Source of the DNA: Planctomycetota bacterium
GTDB lineage: Bacteria > Planctomycetota > UBA8742 > UBA2392
Assembly: GCA_019636215.1 (NCBI GenBank)
Contig: JAHBXZ010000013.1
Span: forward strand, 1 to 64,000
Reading direction: 5' to 3'
Length of the DNA stretch: 64,000 nucleotides
Below are positions 8,277-19,700 of the stretch, piece by piece. A program made the translations under genes and the position numbers. Positions within the stretch are counted from its first letter, which is position 1; the number at the start of each line of letters is the position of its first letter. The notes under the pieces were generated by a model. That model was not told the DNA's origin and did not search any database. It was given only the letters and a program-made list of their open reading frames with translations.

Positions 8277-11200
8277 ATGCGTTTTGCAACTCTTGTGGCA
8301 CTGGCCGTCCTGATGGCAGGCGGCGTTTACGCCCAACGTCAACCCCGCCCGGCGCAACCGGCGCCCGGCGCCCCGGCAGCCCCGGCCCGGCCCGTGCTGG
8401 ACGCCCGCGATGGCGCGCCCGGCGCGCGCTTTCCGTCGCTGTCACCGGACATGCAGACGGTGGTGTTCACGCTGCACGGCGACATCTGGTCAATGCCTGT
8501 GTCCGGCGGGCGTGCCACGCGCCTGACCTTCAACGAGGCCTTCGACACCCGCCCGCTGATCACGCCCGACGGCAAGAACGTCGTGTTTGTCAGCGACCGC
8601 GCCGGCAGCTACGACCTGTGGGTCATGCCGATCGACGGCGGGCAGCCCCGCCGCCTGACGTACCACGCCGCGATGGAAGTGGCCACGGGATTCACCGGCG
8701 ACGGCAAGAACGTGCTGTTCTACACCACACGCACCATGGGCTGGAACCGCGGCGGAGTGTACGAGGTCTGGACCGTGCCCCTGGCTGGCGGCACCCCGTT
8801 GCAGCTTACTTTCACCGGCGGGCGCGACGCGACGACACCCGACGACGGCACCACGCTGTACTTTGTGGACGGCGCCAGCGACGCCAAGGTGCAGGAATAC
8901 AAAGGCTCGGCCAACGACCGGCTGTTCAAGCAGGTCAAAGGTTACGCACCCGAGCAGCTGCTGCTGTTCGACGGCAACTCGCGCGAGCCCAGCATCAGCC
9001 CCGACGGCAAACGCCTGCGTTTCACCCGTGAAGTCGACGGCAGCTTTGAACTGTTCATCTGCGACACCGAAAAGAACACCTGTGAACAGCTGACCAAGCT
9101 GGGCGAAGACGGCATGAGCAACGTCAGCCTCAGCCGCGACGAAAGCATGGCCGTGTTTGTCTGGAAGTTCTACCTGCACTCACTTGACCTGAAGACACCC
9201 AATGCCAAGCCCAAACTGCTGAAAGTCGAGATCCGCGAAGATTCCCGCGGCGACCCGGTGATCGACCGCACCTTCACCGACGGCGTGGAACGCGCCAGCC
9301 TTTCCCGCGACGGCAAGTCAATTGTGCTTTCCCTTGGCGGCGACCTGTGGGTCATGGACGGCAACGGAGGCCCGGCCCGCCAATTGACCAGCGACAGCTT
9401 CCAGAACCAGAACCCCCAGCTTTCGCCCGACGGCCGCACCGTCAGCTTCTACAGTGACCGCAGCGGCAACGCCGACATCTGGCTGATTGACCTGGATGGC
9501 AAGAACCTTCGCCAGTTCACCACCGACGCGGCCGACGACTTCTTTCAGTCCTGGAGCCCCGACGGCCAGTCACTGGTGTTCACCAGCACCCGCAGCGGCA
9601 ACAAGGACATCTGGCTGCAGAAGATTGACGGCAGCGCGGCCGTGCAGTTGACCAACAACCCGGCCAACGACGACGACGCCGTGTTCACGCCCGACGGCAA
9701 ACAGATTGTGTTCGACACCGCCCGCGCCGGCGGCAACAACGCCGACATCTGGATCATGGATGTCGACGGCCGCAACCAGCGCCGCATCTACGGCACCCCG
9801 GCCATCGAGGAAGTGCCCGTGGTCAGCCCCGACGGCCGCTTCATTGCCTTTGACCGCGTCACCCAGGGCCCCGGCTTTGTGCGCCAGGAAGTGCTGATGA
9901 CCGACCTTGCCGGCAGCGGCGAAGTCTCCATCGGCCTGGGCAGCTACGCCAGCTTCACGCCCGACAGCAAGCACATCATGTACGTCAACCCCAAGGGCGA
10001 ACTGGTGTACGCGCCCACGCCGGCCGGCATCAACAACGGCCGCACCATCCCGCTGCTGGCCACAAAGCGCGTAAGCCAGAAAGAAGAAATGCTGCGCAGT
10101 TTCGACGAAGCCCACCGCGCATTTGAGCAGAACTTCTACGACCCCAAGTTCCACGGCAAGGACTGGGCGGCACTTGGCCGCAAGTACCGTGAACTGGTGG
10201 CAGCCTGCGGCACCCGCGAGGAATACCTGTTTTACCTCAACCGCATGGTCGGCGAAGTCAGCGCCAGCCACACCGGCGCAAACGCCGACACCATGCGCGC
10301 CAGGCCGATCAACACCGGGCTGCTGGGCCTTTCCCTGACGCCGGAGGCGTTCCAGGGCAACCGCCAGCGCCTGCGCGTCGACAACGTGGAAAAGGGCGGC
10401 CCCGGCGACCAGGCCTGGATCCGCAAGGGCGACTACCTTTTCCGCGTGGACGGCCGCAACCTGGGCATGCTGGACAGCCTGGACGCCGCACTGGAGGGCA
10501 AGGAAGGCCAGGAAGTCGCGTTCTGGGTGGCTGACAACCCCGAAGGCGTGAACATGCGCGAAGTAAAAGTGAAGACAGAGGGTTTCGGCCAGCGTCGCCA
10601 GCGCGCGTACCAGGACTTTATCCGCGCCTGCAAGACCACGGCCGGCACGCAATCCCGCGGCCAGGTGGCGTACATCCACATTGCACAGATGATGCCGCAG
10701 AACCTGCAGGCCTTTGAAAACGAACTGGCCAGCCCGCAGGTGCAGATGGCCAAGGCGCTGGTGATTGACGTGCGCGACAACGGCGGCGGCAACATCCACC
10801 AGCAGTTGATCGACATTCTGTCGCGCAAGCCCTACGCGTACATCCAGACGCGCACGGGCCAGCGCATCGGCCAGCCGCCGGTGTACTGGAACCGCCCGAT
10901 TGTCGTGCTGATCAACGAACGCAGCTACAGCGATGCCGAGGTCTTCCCGCATGCCATGAAGACTCTGGGCATGGCCACGATTGTGGGGGTACCGACGCCG
11001 GGCGCGGTGATCGGCACCCGCGACATCCGCTTGAGCGACGGAACCAACTGGCGTCTTCCCAGCAGCGGCTTCTTCAACAGCGACGGCACCAACCAGGAAC
11101 ACAACGGCTGCAAGCCCCACGTGCTGGTCGAGGTAACCGCCGCTGACCGCCTGGCCGGCAAGGACCCGCAACTGGAAAAGGCCATTGAGATCCTGCTGGA

Positions 11201-11348
11201 CCAGCTCAAACAGCCAGGCCAGCCTCAGCCCCCGGTACCGACCCCGACGCCCACGGCACCCAAGGAGGGCGACTTTGCTCTGCCCCAGGATGCCGGTGCG
11301 TTGCTGCCCGAGGACCAGTCTTGGCGCGCCCTGCCGCGTATGCGCTAG
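8277..11348 (+). CDS. Secreted tricorn-like S41 peptidase with PD40/WD40-like propeller
   Basis: This 1023-residue protein begins with a signal peptide (RFATLVALAVLMAGGVYAQ), so it is exported. Residues about 45-590 hold PD40/TolB-type propeller repeats (repeated SPDG.., DIWLIDLDG, NNADIWIMD). A helical linker (EEMLRSFDEAHRAFEQNFYD), a PDZ-like segment (LRVDNVEKGGPGDQAWIRKGD) and a C-terminal S41 core follow. Candidate catalytic groups are His665 (EVSASHTGAN) and a serine in NERSYSDAEVF (Ser883 or Ser885), with VIDVRDNGGG as the usual S41 core. The order matches archaeal and bacterial tricorn core proteases, but those are cytosolic while this carries an export signal. The C-terminus is Pro/Gln-rich. 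A strong terminator follows. Confidence 0.9.
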   Translation: MRFATLVALAVLMAGGVYAQRQPRPAQPAPGAPAAPARPVLDARDGAPGARFPSLSPDMQTVVFTLHGDIWSMPVSGGRATRLTFNEAFDTRPLITPDGKNVVFVSDRAGSYDLWVMPIDGGQPRRLTYHAAMEVATGFTGDGKNVLFYTTRTMGWNRGGVYEVWTVPLAGGTPLQLTFTGGRDATTPDDGTTLYFVDGASDAKVQEYKGSANDRLFKQVKGYAPEQLLLFDGNSREPSISPDGKRLRFTREVDGSFELFICDTEKNTCEQLTKLGEDGMSNVSLSRDESMAVFVWKFYLHSLDLKTPNAKPKLLKVEIREDSRGDPVIDRTFTDGVERASLSRDGKSIVLSLGGDLWVMDGNGGPARQLTSDSFQNQNPQLSPDGRTVSFYSDRSGNADIWLIDLDGKNLRQFTTDAADDFFQSWSPDGQSLVFTSTRSGNKDIWLQKIDGSAAVQLTNNPANDDDAVFTPDGKQIVFDTARAGGNNADIWIMDVDGRNQRRIYGTPAIEEVPVVSPDGRFIAFDRVTQGPGFVRQEVLMTDLAGSGEVSIGLGSYASFTPDSKHIMYVNPKGELVYAPTPAGINNGRTIPLLATKRVSQKEEMLRSFDEAHRAFEQNFYDPKFHGKDWAALGRKYRELVAACGTREEYLFYLNRMVGEVSASHTGANADTMRARPINTGLLGLSLTPEAFQGNRQRLRVDNVEKGGPGDQAWIRKGDYLFRVDGRNLGMLDSLDAALEGKEGQEVAFWVADNPEGVNMREVKVKTEGFGQRRQRAYQDFIRACKTTAGTQSRGQVAYIHIAQMMPQNLQAFENELASPQVQMAKALVIDVRDNGGGNIHQQLIDILSRKPYAYIQTRTGQRIGQPPVYWNRPIVVLINERSYSDAEVFPHAMKTLGMATIVGVPTPGAVIGTRDIRLSDGTNWRLPSSGFFNSDGTNQEHNGCKPHVLVEVTAADRLAGKDPQLEKAIEILLDQLKQPGQPQPPVPTPTPTAPKEGDFALPQDAGALLPEDQSWRALPRMR

Positions 11349-11360
11349 TCAGTGCTTTGC

Positions 11361-11396
11361 CACGGGGCGGCCACTTGGCCGCCCCGTGTTTCATTT
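11361..11396 (+). terminator. Terminator after the tricorn-like protease
   Basis: A perfect 12-bp stem (11361-11372 with 11377-11388, loop ACTT) is followed by TTTCATTT. It lies 12 bp past the protease stop codon and isolates the malic enzyme gene. Confidence 0.85.
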
Positions 11397-11457
11397 GCGC
11401 TTCCATTGCGCCACAGGCCGCGCTATCTACGGTGGGCTGTGATGACAGGAGTGCACC

Positions 11458-13716
<2,259 letters not shown>

Positions 13717-13737
13717 AAGCGGCCTGAGGCCGGAAAA

Positions 13738-13806
13738 AACACAAAGGGCGCCGCTTACGCGGCGCCACGCGGCAAACACAAAGGGCGCCGCATACGCGGC
13801 GCCCTT
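13738..13806. repeat. Tandemly duplicated palindromic hairpin downstream of maeB
   Basis: A 29-bp unit occurs at 13738-13766 and again at 13775-13803 with one mismatch (T/A in the loop). Each copy is a near-perfect hairpin: 8-bp arms around TTAC in the first, 11-bp arms (13781-13791 with 13796-13806) around ATAC in the second. The pair lies between the convergent maeB and TauE genes, where it could act as a double terminator, although neither strand shows a solid T tract. Confidence 0.75.
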
Positions 13807-13925
13807 GGCATTAGTCGGGCCGACGAAATACCCGCCCCCCCATAACAGCAGGCACTTCGTTGATCGGCCCTGAAATCCGTTTTACTGCGGCCGGACTATA
13901 TAGCTGTTTCCACGATAGGCCGCAC

Positions 13926-14792
13926 TCACTTTTTTGCTGAATTGCTTAGTGTGTTCCTGTCACGCTTTCCGCCGGTGAAAAACAACCGCCCGGCCGCGAT
14001 CAGCATCAGCGCCCCGAACAGTGTCTTCAGCGCCGCCGTGGGTGCCACGTAGGCCAGCAGCACCCCCGCCACTGCCCCGACCAGCGCCAGCGGTGTGGTC
14101 TTGAGAACCATGGCGCGGTCCACGTTGCCCGCGCGGTTGTGCAGCACCGCGCCCAGCAGGCTGGTGGGCAGAACCATGGCCATGCTGGTGGCGCGGGCAT
14201 CCAGGATGTTGTCCGCGAAGTACCCCGACCCCAGTGCCAGCGCGGGCACAACCACAATGCCTCCGCCCAGCCCGAACAACGCCGAGGCCACACCCGCCAG
14301 CACGCCCGTCACCGCAAGAAACAGGATGCTGCGCCACTGCATGGGCTCGAGGTCGCCTGCCAGCAGCGGCGCGGTGTTCAGCAGCCCGAACATGCGCACT
14401 GCCACGATCACCAGCACCGCCGCAAACGCATAGCGCAGCACGTTTTCAGGCATCACCTTGTTCATCCACTTGCCCAGGAATGAACCGGCCAGCGAACCCA
14501 GCACCAGCATGCCGGCAATCGGCCAGTGGATGTCGTCGGGGTGCAGGATGATCTGCGCGCCAAGGCCCACGGCGATCACCAGCACAATCACGGCCAGGCT
14601 GGTGCCCACGGCGCGCTTGATCGGGACCTTCATCAGAAAGATCAACAGCGGCACCATGATCGCCCCGCCGCCTATGCCCAGCATATTGCTGGCCACGGCG
14701 TTCAGTCCGACGATCACGTTCGCAAGCAGCAGGTTGTTGCGCGGGGTTGCGGCGGTGGCTGTGGCGTTTGCGGTCAAGGCATCACGAAGCAA
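13926..14792 (-). CDS. TauE/SafE family membrane permease
   Basis: This 288-residue inner-membrane protein is of the TauE/SafE (TSUP) family, which exports organosulfur compounds or sulfite-like anions. The two family repeats each carry a glycine-rich motif: NMLGIGGGAIMVPLL near residue 37 and FGLGGGIVVVPALALG near residue 170. Eight or so hydrophobic helices are visible. The reading frame opens with TTG at 14792, 9 bp after the stop of the pseudopilin-domain gene; no ATG lies before the first membrane helix, so TTG is the best start. The proximity suggests co-transcription. Substrate is unknown. Confidence 0.85.
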   Translation of the reverse strand: MLRDALTANATATAATPRNNLLLANVIVGLNAVASNMLGIGGGAIMVPLLIFLMKVPIKRAVGTSLAVIVLVIAVGLGAQIILHPDDIHWPIAGMLVLGSLAGSFLGKWMNKVMPENVLRYAFAAVLVIVAVRMFGLLNTAPLLAGDLEPMQWRSILFLAVTGVLAGVASALFGLGGGIVVVPALALGSGYFADNILDARATSMAMVLPTSLLGAVLHNRAGNVDRAMVLKTTPLALVGAVAGVLLAYVAPTAALKTLFGALMLIAAGRLFFTGGKRDRNTLSNSAKK

Positions 14793-14801
14793 CCACGGGG
14801 G

Positions 14802-16193
14802 TTACTTCACTTCCTTCTTGTCGTTCACCACGATGTCGGCGTCATGCCCGGCGCCACCCACGGCCCCGTCGCGCCCGCGGCTGGTCACGGTAAAACCCGT
14901 GACTTCGCCGTTGGCGTCCTTGACCAGTTCAAGAACAAAGGCGTTGCCCCAGGGATCCAGCGGCACAACTTCGCCCGGGAAACGCGCCTTGACGGCCTCC
15001 AGCGAATCCGGCCAGGTGCCGTGTTCGGCCTTGTGGGCCGCCACTTTGTCGGCGATGTCCAGTGCCTGTTCCTGGGCGACTTCAACGCGCAACGCATCCT
15101 GGTCTTCCTGCGGTGGCGCTTCAAACTCGTCGTAGTCGCGCTCTACCGCCCCGGGCTCGGGTGTAATCGAATCGGCGTTTTCGCCTGTGCCGCCCTGGAT
15201 CATGTCTTTGCCCAGGCCCACGACAAAAAACTCGTCCGGCCCGTACACAAGGTAAGCGTACTCTTTGCCGTACCGGTCACGCGGGATGTTGCGGCGTATG
15301 GCATTGCCATCGGGCGTCAGCCCGGGCACCAGCAGTTCGTCCAGTTGCGTCGGCAGGCGCCCGACCTTCTTCTTGAACTGGCGCACTGAATCCGCGATCT
15401 GGTGGGCCTGCCAGTCGAGGTTGACATTGCGCATGCCCCAACGGCTCCAGCGCGCGCGCCGCACGTACGCCGGGCGGACCTCTTTTTCCGTGATGACAAA
15501 ATCGGCGTCATGGTCGGTGCCGCCTTCTTTGCCGTCGGCGCCCCAGCAGATGATCGCGAAGTTTTCGTTCGGCAGGGCGCGAAACACGTACGGGTTGCCC
15601 CAGGGGTCCGTGAAGCAGGCATCCACGGCCTTGGCCTCGTCGGTTTCGGCCTTGGTGCGCAGTTCTTTGAGTTCGGTGGGCCAGGCGCCTTTGTCGCGAC
15701 GGTGGGCCACTGCGGCCACGCCGACCACAACCATTTCTTTCTGTGCGACCACGCGGTGGGCCTGGAAACGGGCTTCCTGGCGCTGGCGTTCCAGGGCGGC
15801 CAGCTCGTTGGTGGAAAGCTCGCGCAGTTCGCCGTCGCGGGTCCAGATAATGTCGGCATCGGCGCCGGCGCCGCCCTTCTTGCCGTCGGCGCCAAAGCAG
15901 GTCAGGCGATAGCCCTTTTCGGCGGACAGCTCATAGCCAAAGTCGCGATCCCAGGCGTCTTTGGGAAGGGCCTCGCGCAGATTGAGGTCCAGCAGCCCCT
16001 TCAGCTGGGCCGGGTACTCGTCGCGCATCTGCTGGTACAGCCGCAGTTCGTCGGCCAGCGTGCGCATGGTCTCTTTGCTGTCGCGAATGCGGCCGCGGTC
16101 GGCGCGGTTGATGGCGGGCGCATCCTGGGCCAGCGCAAGGCTGGCGCCGCAAAGCGCCAGAACCGCGAATCCAATTATAAGGATGCCCCTCAT
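14802..16193 (-). CDS. Secreted protein with four tandem GspG-type pseudopilin domains
   Basis: This 463-residue exported protein has signal peptide RGILIIGFAVLALCGASLALAQ. Four modules follow, each a helix with the pattern Y/H..xxx..WP..L..L, then D-P-W-G-like and GADGxxGGxxxDADI-like loops: about residues 40-117 (DAWDRDFGY, GADGKKGGAGADAD), 145-235 (DPWGNPYVF, GADGKEGGTDHDAD), 262-343 (DRYGKEYAY, GKDMIQGGTGENAD) and 375-457 (DPWGNAFVL, GRDGAVGGAGHDAD). This pattern is the C-terminal domain of the major type II secretion pseudopilin GspG, where these loops bind calcium. The N-terminal pilin helix is absent. Start chosen at 16193 because a strong GAGGAGG lies just upstream. Role unknown; likely calcium-binding and periplasmic. 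Confidence 0.8.
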   Translation of the reverse strand: MRGILIIGFAVLALCGASLALAQDAPAINRADRGRIRDSKETMRTLADELRLYQQMRDEYPAQLKGLLDLNLREALPKDAWDRDFGYELSAEKGYRLTCFGADGKKGGAGADADIIWTRDGELRELSTNELAALERQRQEARFQAHRVVAQKEMVVVGVAAVAHRRDKGAWPTELKELRTKAETDEAKAVDACFTDPWGNPYVFRALPNENFAIICWGADGKEGGTDHDADFVITEKEVRPAYVRRARWSRWGMRNVNLDWQAHQIADSVRQFKKKVGRLPTQLDELLVPGLTPDGNAIRRNIPRDRYGKEYAYLVYGPDEFFVVGLGKDMIQGGTGENADSITPEPGAVERDYDEFEAPPQEDQDALRVEVAQEQALDIADKVAAHKAEHGTWPDSLEAVKARFPGEVVPLDPWGNAFVLELVKDANGEVTGFTVTSRGRDGAVGGAGHDADIVVNDKKEVK

Positions 16194-16291
16194 CGCCTCC
16201 TCCGAGGTTTCCATGGTAAGGCGCGCTGGGCGCAGGCACAAGGCGCGCCCCCTTGACGCTGCGGGCGCCGCAGATACTTTTTGCGCCGCGA

Positions 16292-16366
16292 TCCGTGGTA
16301 GCTCAATGGTAGAGCATCCGACTGTTAATCGGCAGGTTGCTGGTTCGAGTCCAGCCCGCGGAGCCA
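16292..16366 (+). tRNA. tRNA-Asn (GUU)
   Basis: This is a complete cloverleaf of 75 nt. The acceptor stem is 16292-16298 paired with 16356-16362 (one G-T pair), the D arm 16301-16315 and the anticodon loop CTGTTAA with GTT at 16324-16326. The anticodon stem has four good pairs plus a terminal T-C mismatch. The T arm is 16339-16355 with TTCGAGT, the discriminator is G, and CCA (16364-16366) is encoded. Confidence 0.95.
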
Positions 16367-16373
16367 CTTTGCA

Positions 16374-16400
16374 GCGCCCCCGAAAGGGGGCGCTTTGCTT
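16374..16400 (+). terminator. Terminator of tRNA-Asn
   Basis: A perfect 8-bp stem (16374-16381 with 16386-16393) closed by a GAAA tetraloop is followed by TTTGCTTT, 7 bp after the tRNA CCA end. Confidence 0.85.
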
Positions 16401-16726
16401 TGGCCGGCATTGCAGGGCGTGACAACTCGCAAAATCGTGAGTTTGTTGCCCCGGTAGACAGACAGAATTCTGCGGTTCGCAATGCCTGCTAGCCTCATCA
16501 GGAACCCCTGCGAAACTCCCAGAATGGCGCGGCCTAAGGCAGTGCAAGCTGGGCGAAGTGTAGTTCCCACTGGTCAATTCGTTGCAAAAGTTACGTTTCT
16601 TGCTTGAAAACAGTCCGGCGGGCACATATTCCGTTTCGGCCATCTACCTTTCGATACTCAATCACCGCCTTGAACAAGGCGGGGTCGCAATCGCACACAA
16701 CGGTTGCAGGCCACACGGAGCAAATC
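16401..16726. other. Leader region of the giant surface-protein gene
   Basis: This is about 325 bp without a gene. It holds an 18-bp dyad at 16665-16682 (CCGCCTTG, AA, CAAGGCGG), which would form a 7-bp RNA hairpin with a GAAC loop 45 bp before the start codon or serve as an operator. A weak Shine-Dalgarno (CGGAG, 16716-16720) precedes the ATG. I see no convincing promoter hexamers. Confidence 0.5.
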
Positions 16727-19700
16727 ATGAGTTTTAATCGACTTGCACTACTTCTGACAGTGCTGACAGCGACCGTTGCCCTGTATGCACAGCCTGTCCC
16801 GGTAGGAAGCGAGTTTCAGGTCAACACGTTCACGCCCAACGCACAGGCTCTGGTTCCGGCCGGGGGGTGTGTGGCGTCGAACGGAGCAGGCAACTTCGTG
16901 GTCGTCTGGACCAGTAACGGGCAGGACTCCGGCGCCACAGACGGGGTCTATGGGCAGCGCTACAACAGCGTCGGGGTTGCCCAAGGCGGCGAGTTCCTGG
17001 TGAACCAGACGGTGACAAACAACCAGAGCCGGCCTGCCGTTGCGATGGATTCCGCGGGCAACTTTGTTGTGGTGTGGCAGAGCCAATCCGCAACTACGGG
17101 CCTGGACATTTTCGCGCGGCGGTACAACAGCGTCGGCACGGCACTGTCCGGCGAGTTCTTGGTTAACGTAGAGGTCAACAACGCGCAGCAGAACGCGGCT
17201 GTGGCCATGGATGACGACGGCGATTTTGTGATAGTGTGGCAGGCGCTGAATCACCCTACGGACGCAAGCGGAGATGGCATTTATGCCAGGCGCTACAACA
17301 ACGCCGGTGTGGCGCAGGGCACTGAGTTTCGCGTCAACTCGACTGTGGCTGACGACCAGCGCGAACCCGCCGTGGCCATGGATGCCAACGGCAACTTCGT
17401 CGTGGTCTGGCAGAGCGCAAACCAGGATGGCAGCGGCCTTGGAATCTACGGCCAGCGCTACGACAGTGGCGGCGCGACTGTTGGTTCCGAATTCGCCGTA
17501 AACACAGTCACGGCCGGCGATCAGGCATTGCCCTCAGTGGCCATGGACGCAGGCGGGGCCTTTGTAGTTGTGTTTGAATCCCCGGACGTTGACCAGAAGG
17601 GAGTGTTTGCGCGCCGTTACAACAGCGCCGGAACGCCATTTGCTTCCGAGTTCCCGGTCAATACTACCACTACCGGCGAGCAGCGATTTGCCGCCGTCGG
17701 CATGAATGGCGCCGGCCAGTTCGTTGTTGCCTGGGCAAGCCCGGACGCGGATCTGACAGGCGTGTTCGCCCAGGCTTACACCAGCGGGGGCGCCACCACG
17801 GGCAGCGAGCTGCCAGTCAACACCTTCACCACAGGCACCCAGACCAACCCTTCCGTGGCGCTGAATGCAGCGGGCGGTTTCGTGCTTGGATGGCAGAGCT
17901 TTGGTCAGGATGGCAGCGGCAACGGCGTCTATGCCCAGCGTTACGTGATTCTGGGCCCACCTTCGCTGGCCCTGAACACCGCCAGTGCCGACTTCACCGA
18001 AGACGACCCACCGGTGATCCTGGCTGCTGCAAGCACACTTACGGCGACAGTCCCGAACCTCAGCGGCGGCTTTCTGCTGGTGGAGTGGGCGACCTCGATT
18101 CAAGTCGGCGACACGCTGTTGGTTGAGACTACCGCCACGGTGCGCAACAACGGCGGCGACATCGAGCACGACCCGTCAGGCCTGTTCAGCGGCGGCGAGA
18201 CTGTCGTGGGCACGGTGCCGACATCCGGCGCGGGCAGCGGTCTTGCCGGCGCACAGTTGCAGATCTCCTTCAACGCAAACTGCACCCCGGCCATTGCCCA
18301 GGCCGTTCTGCGCTCGGTGGCCTTTGGCAGCGTGAACCAGGACCCCAGCCAGGCCTTGCGTGTGGTGCAGTTCACGGTTGACGACGGGGTCGCCTCCAGC
18401 ACGCCTGTGACCATGAACCTGAATGTCACGTCGGTGCCCGACGCGCCGACATTGACCAGCTTCACACTGTTGTTTGATCTTGAGGACAACCCCAAGACCA
18501 TCACCTACGCTGACCTTGCCGCCGCGGGCGACCAGGCCGACGCTGACTCCGCGCCCATTTACTTCCGCATAGCCGCGCTGGGTTCCGGCACGCTGTTGCT
18601 CAATGGCAATGCCGCGCTGGTTGGCGATGACATTCTGCCGGGCGACAATCTGCTGTGGACCCCGCCTGCTGACGTCTTTGGCACACATACTGTTGCCAGC
18701 TTCGTGGCCTGGGACGGCGCTCTGGCTTCGGCCACGCCCGTGGATTTGCAGGTTTCTCTGGCCCCGGTTAATGACCCGCCTTCGTTCACCCATGCGGGCA
18801 GTGTCAGCACCTTTGCGGGCACCGGGCCCAACACTGTTGCGGCCTGGGCCGGCAACATCAGCGCGGGGCCGGCCAACGAGGCCGGCCAGCTGCTGCAGTT
18901 CAACGTCAGTGTGCTTGGCACCACCGGCACACTTTCGTTCGTGACCGCGCCGGCGGTGAACGCGACCACCGGCAACCTGACGTTTGAGACCTCGGGCGAA
19001 GGCACGGCGCAGGTGGAGGTAACATTGCAGGACGACGGAGGCGGGGCAGATTCTTCGGCCCCGGAACTGTTCACCATCACCGTACAGGGCGCCCCGACAG
19101 TGATCTGGGTGAATCCGGCCTGGGCCGGTCTGAACTATGGCGACAACCCCAGTGGCCCGGCCACGTTCTTTGGCGTGGACGCATTTGCCACCTTGCAGGA
19201 CGCTATCAACGCGGCCCAGCCCGGCGCGACGATTCTGCTTTCCGCCGACACGTTTGCCGGGGCAACCGTCAACAAGTCCCTGACTTTGCAGGGCACGACC
19301 GGGACTGTGGTGCGCGGGGCCTCACCGGCCTTGCTCGTCTCAAGCGGGAGCGTGGTCTCCAACGGCATTGATTACGAGGTAGATTCTTCGCCTACGCCCG
19401 ACGACCCCACGGTACTGATCACCGGGGGCGACCTGACACTGTCCAACAGCGTTGTCACCGAAAGCGGCAGCTTCGACCAGGCCGCAATCCGCCTGACCGG
19501 CGGGGCAATTTTGTTCGGGGCGGGCGTCGTGTTGAACCGCCAGGGCGCGGGCCAACTGATTGATCACCAAACCACAGGCGCCATAGACGCCACCGGCGTG
19601 ACGCTGCAGAACAACGGCGCGGCCTTTGCCGACAACTTCGCCGTGGAAGACGCCGTGTTCCACGCACTGGATTCCGCGACAAGCGGCCTGGTCACTTGGG

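Noticed and set aside
9570..11171. 533-codon minus-strand frame within the tricorn-like protease gene
   Set aside because: It is antisense to clear PD40 and S41 domains and has the usual His/Val/Ala-rich shadow composition.
16604..16726. Upstream extension of the giant protein by 41 residues
   Set aside because: It would place the hydrophobic signal peptide internally; the ATG at 16727 has a ribosome site and gives a standard signal peptide.
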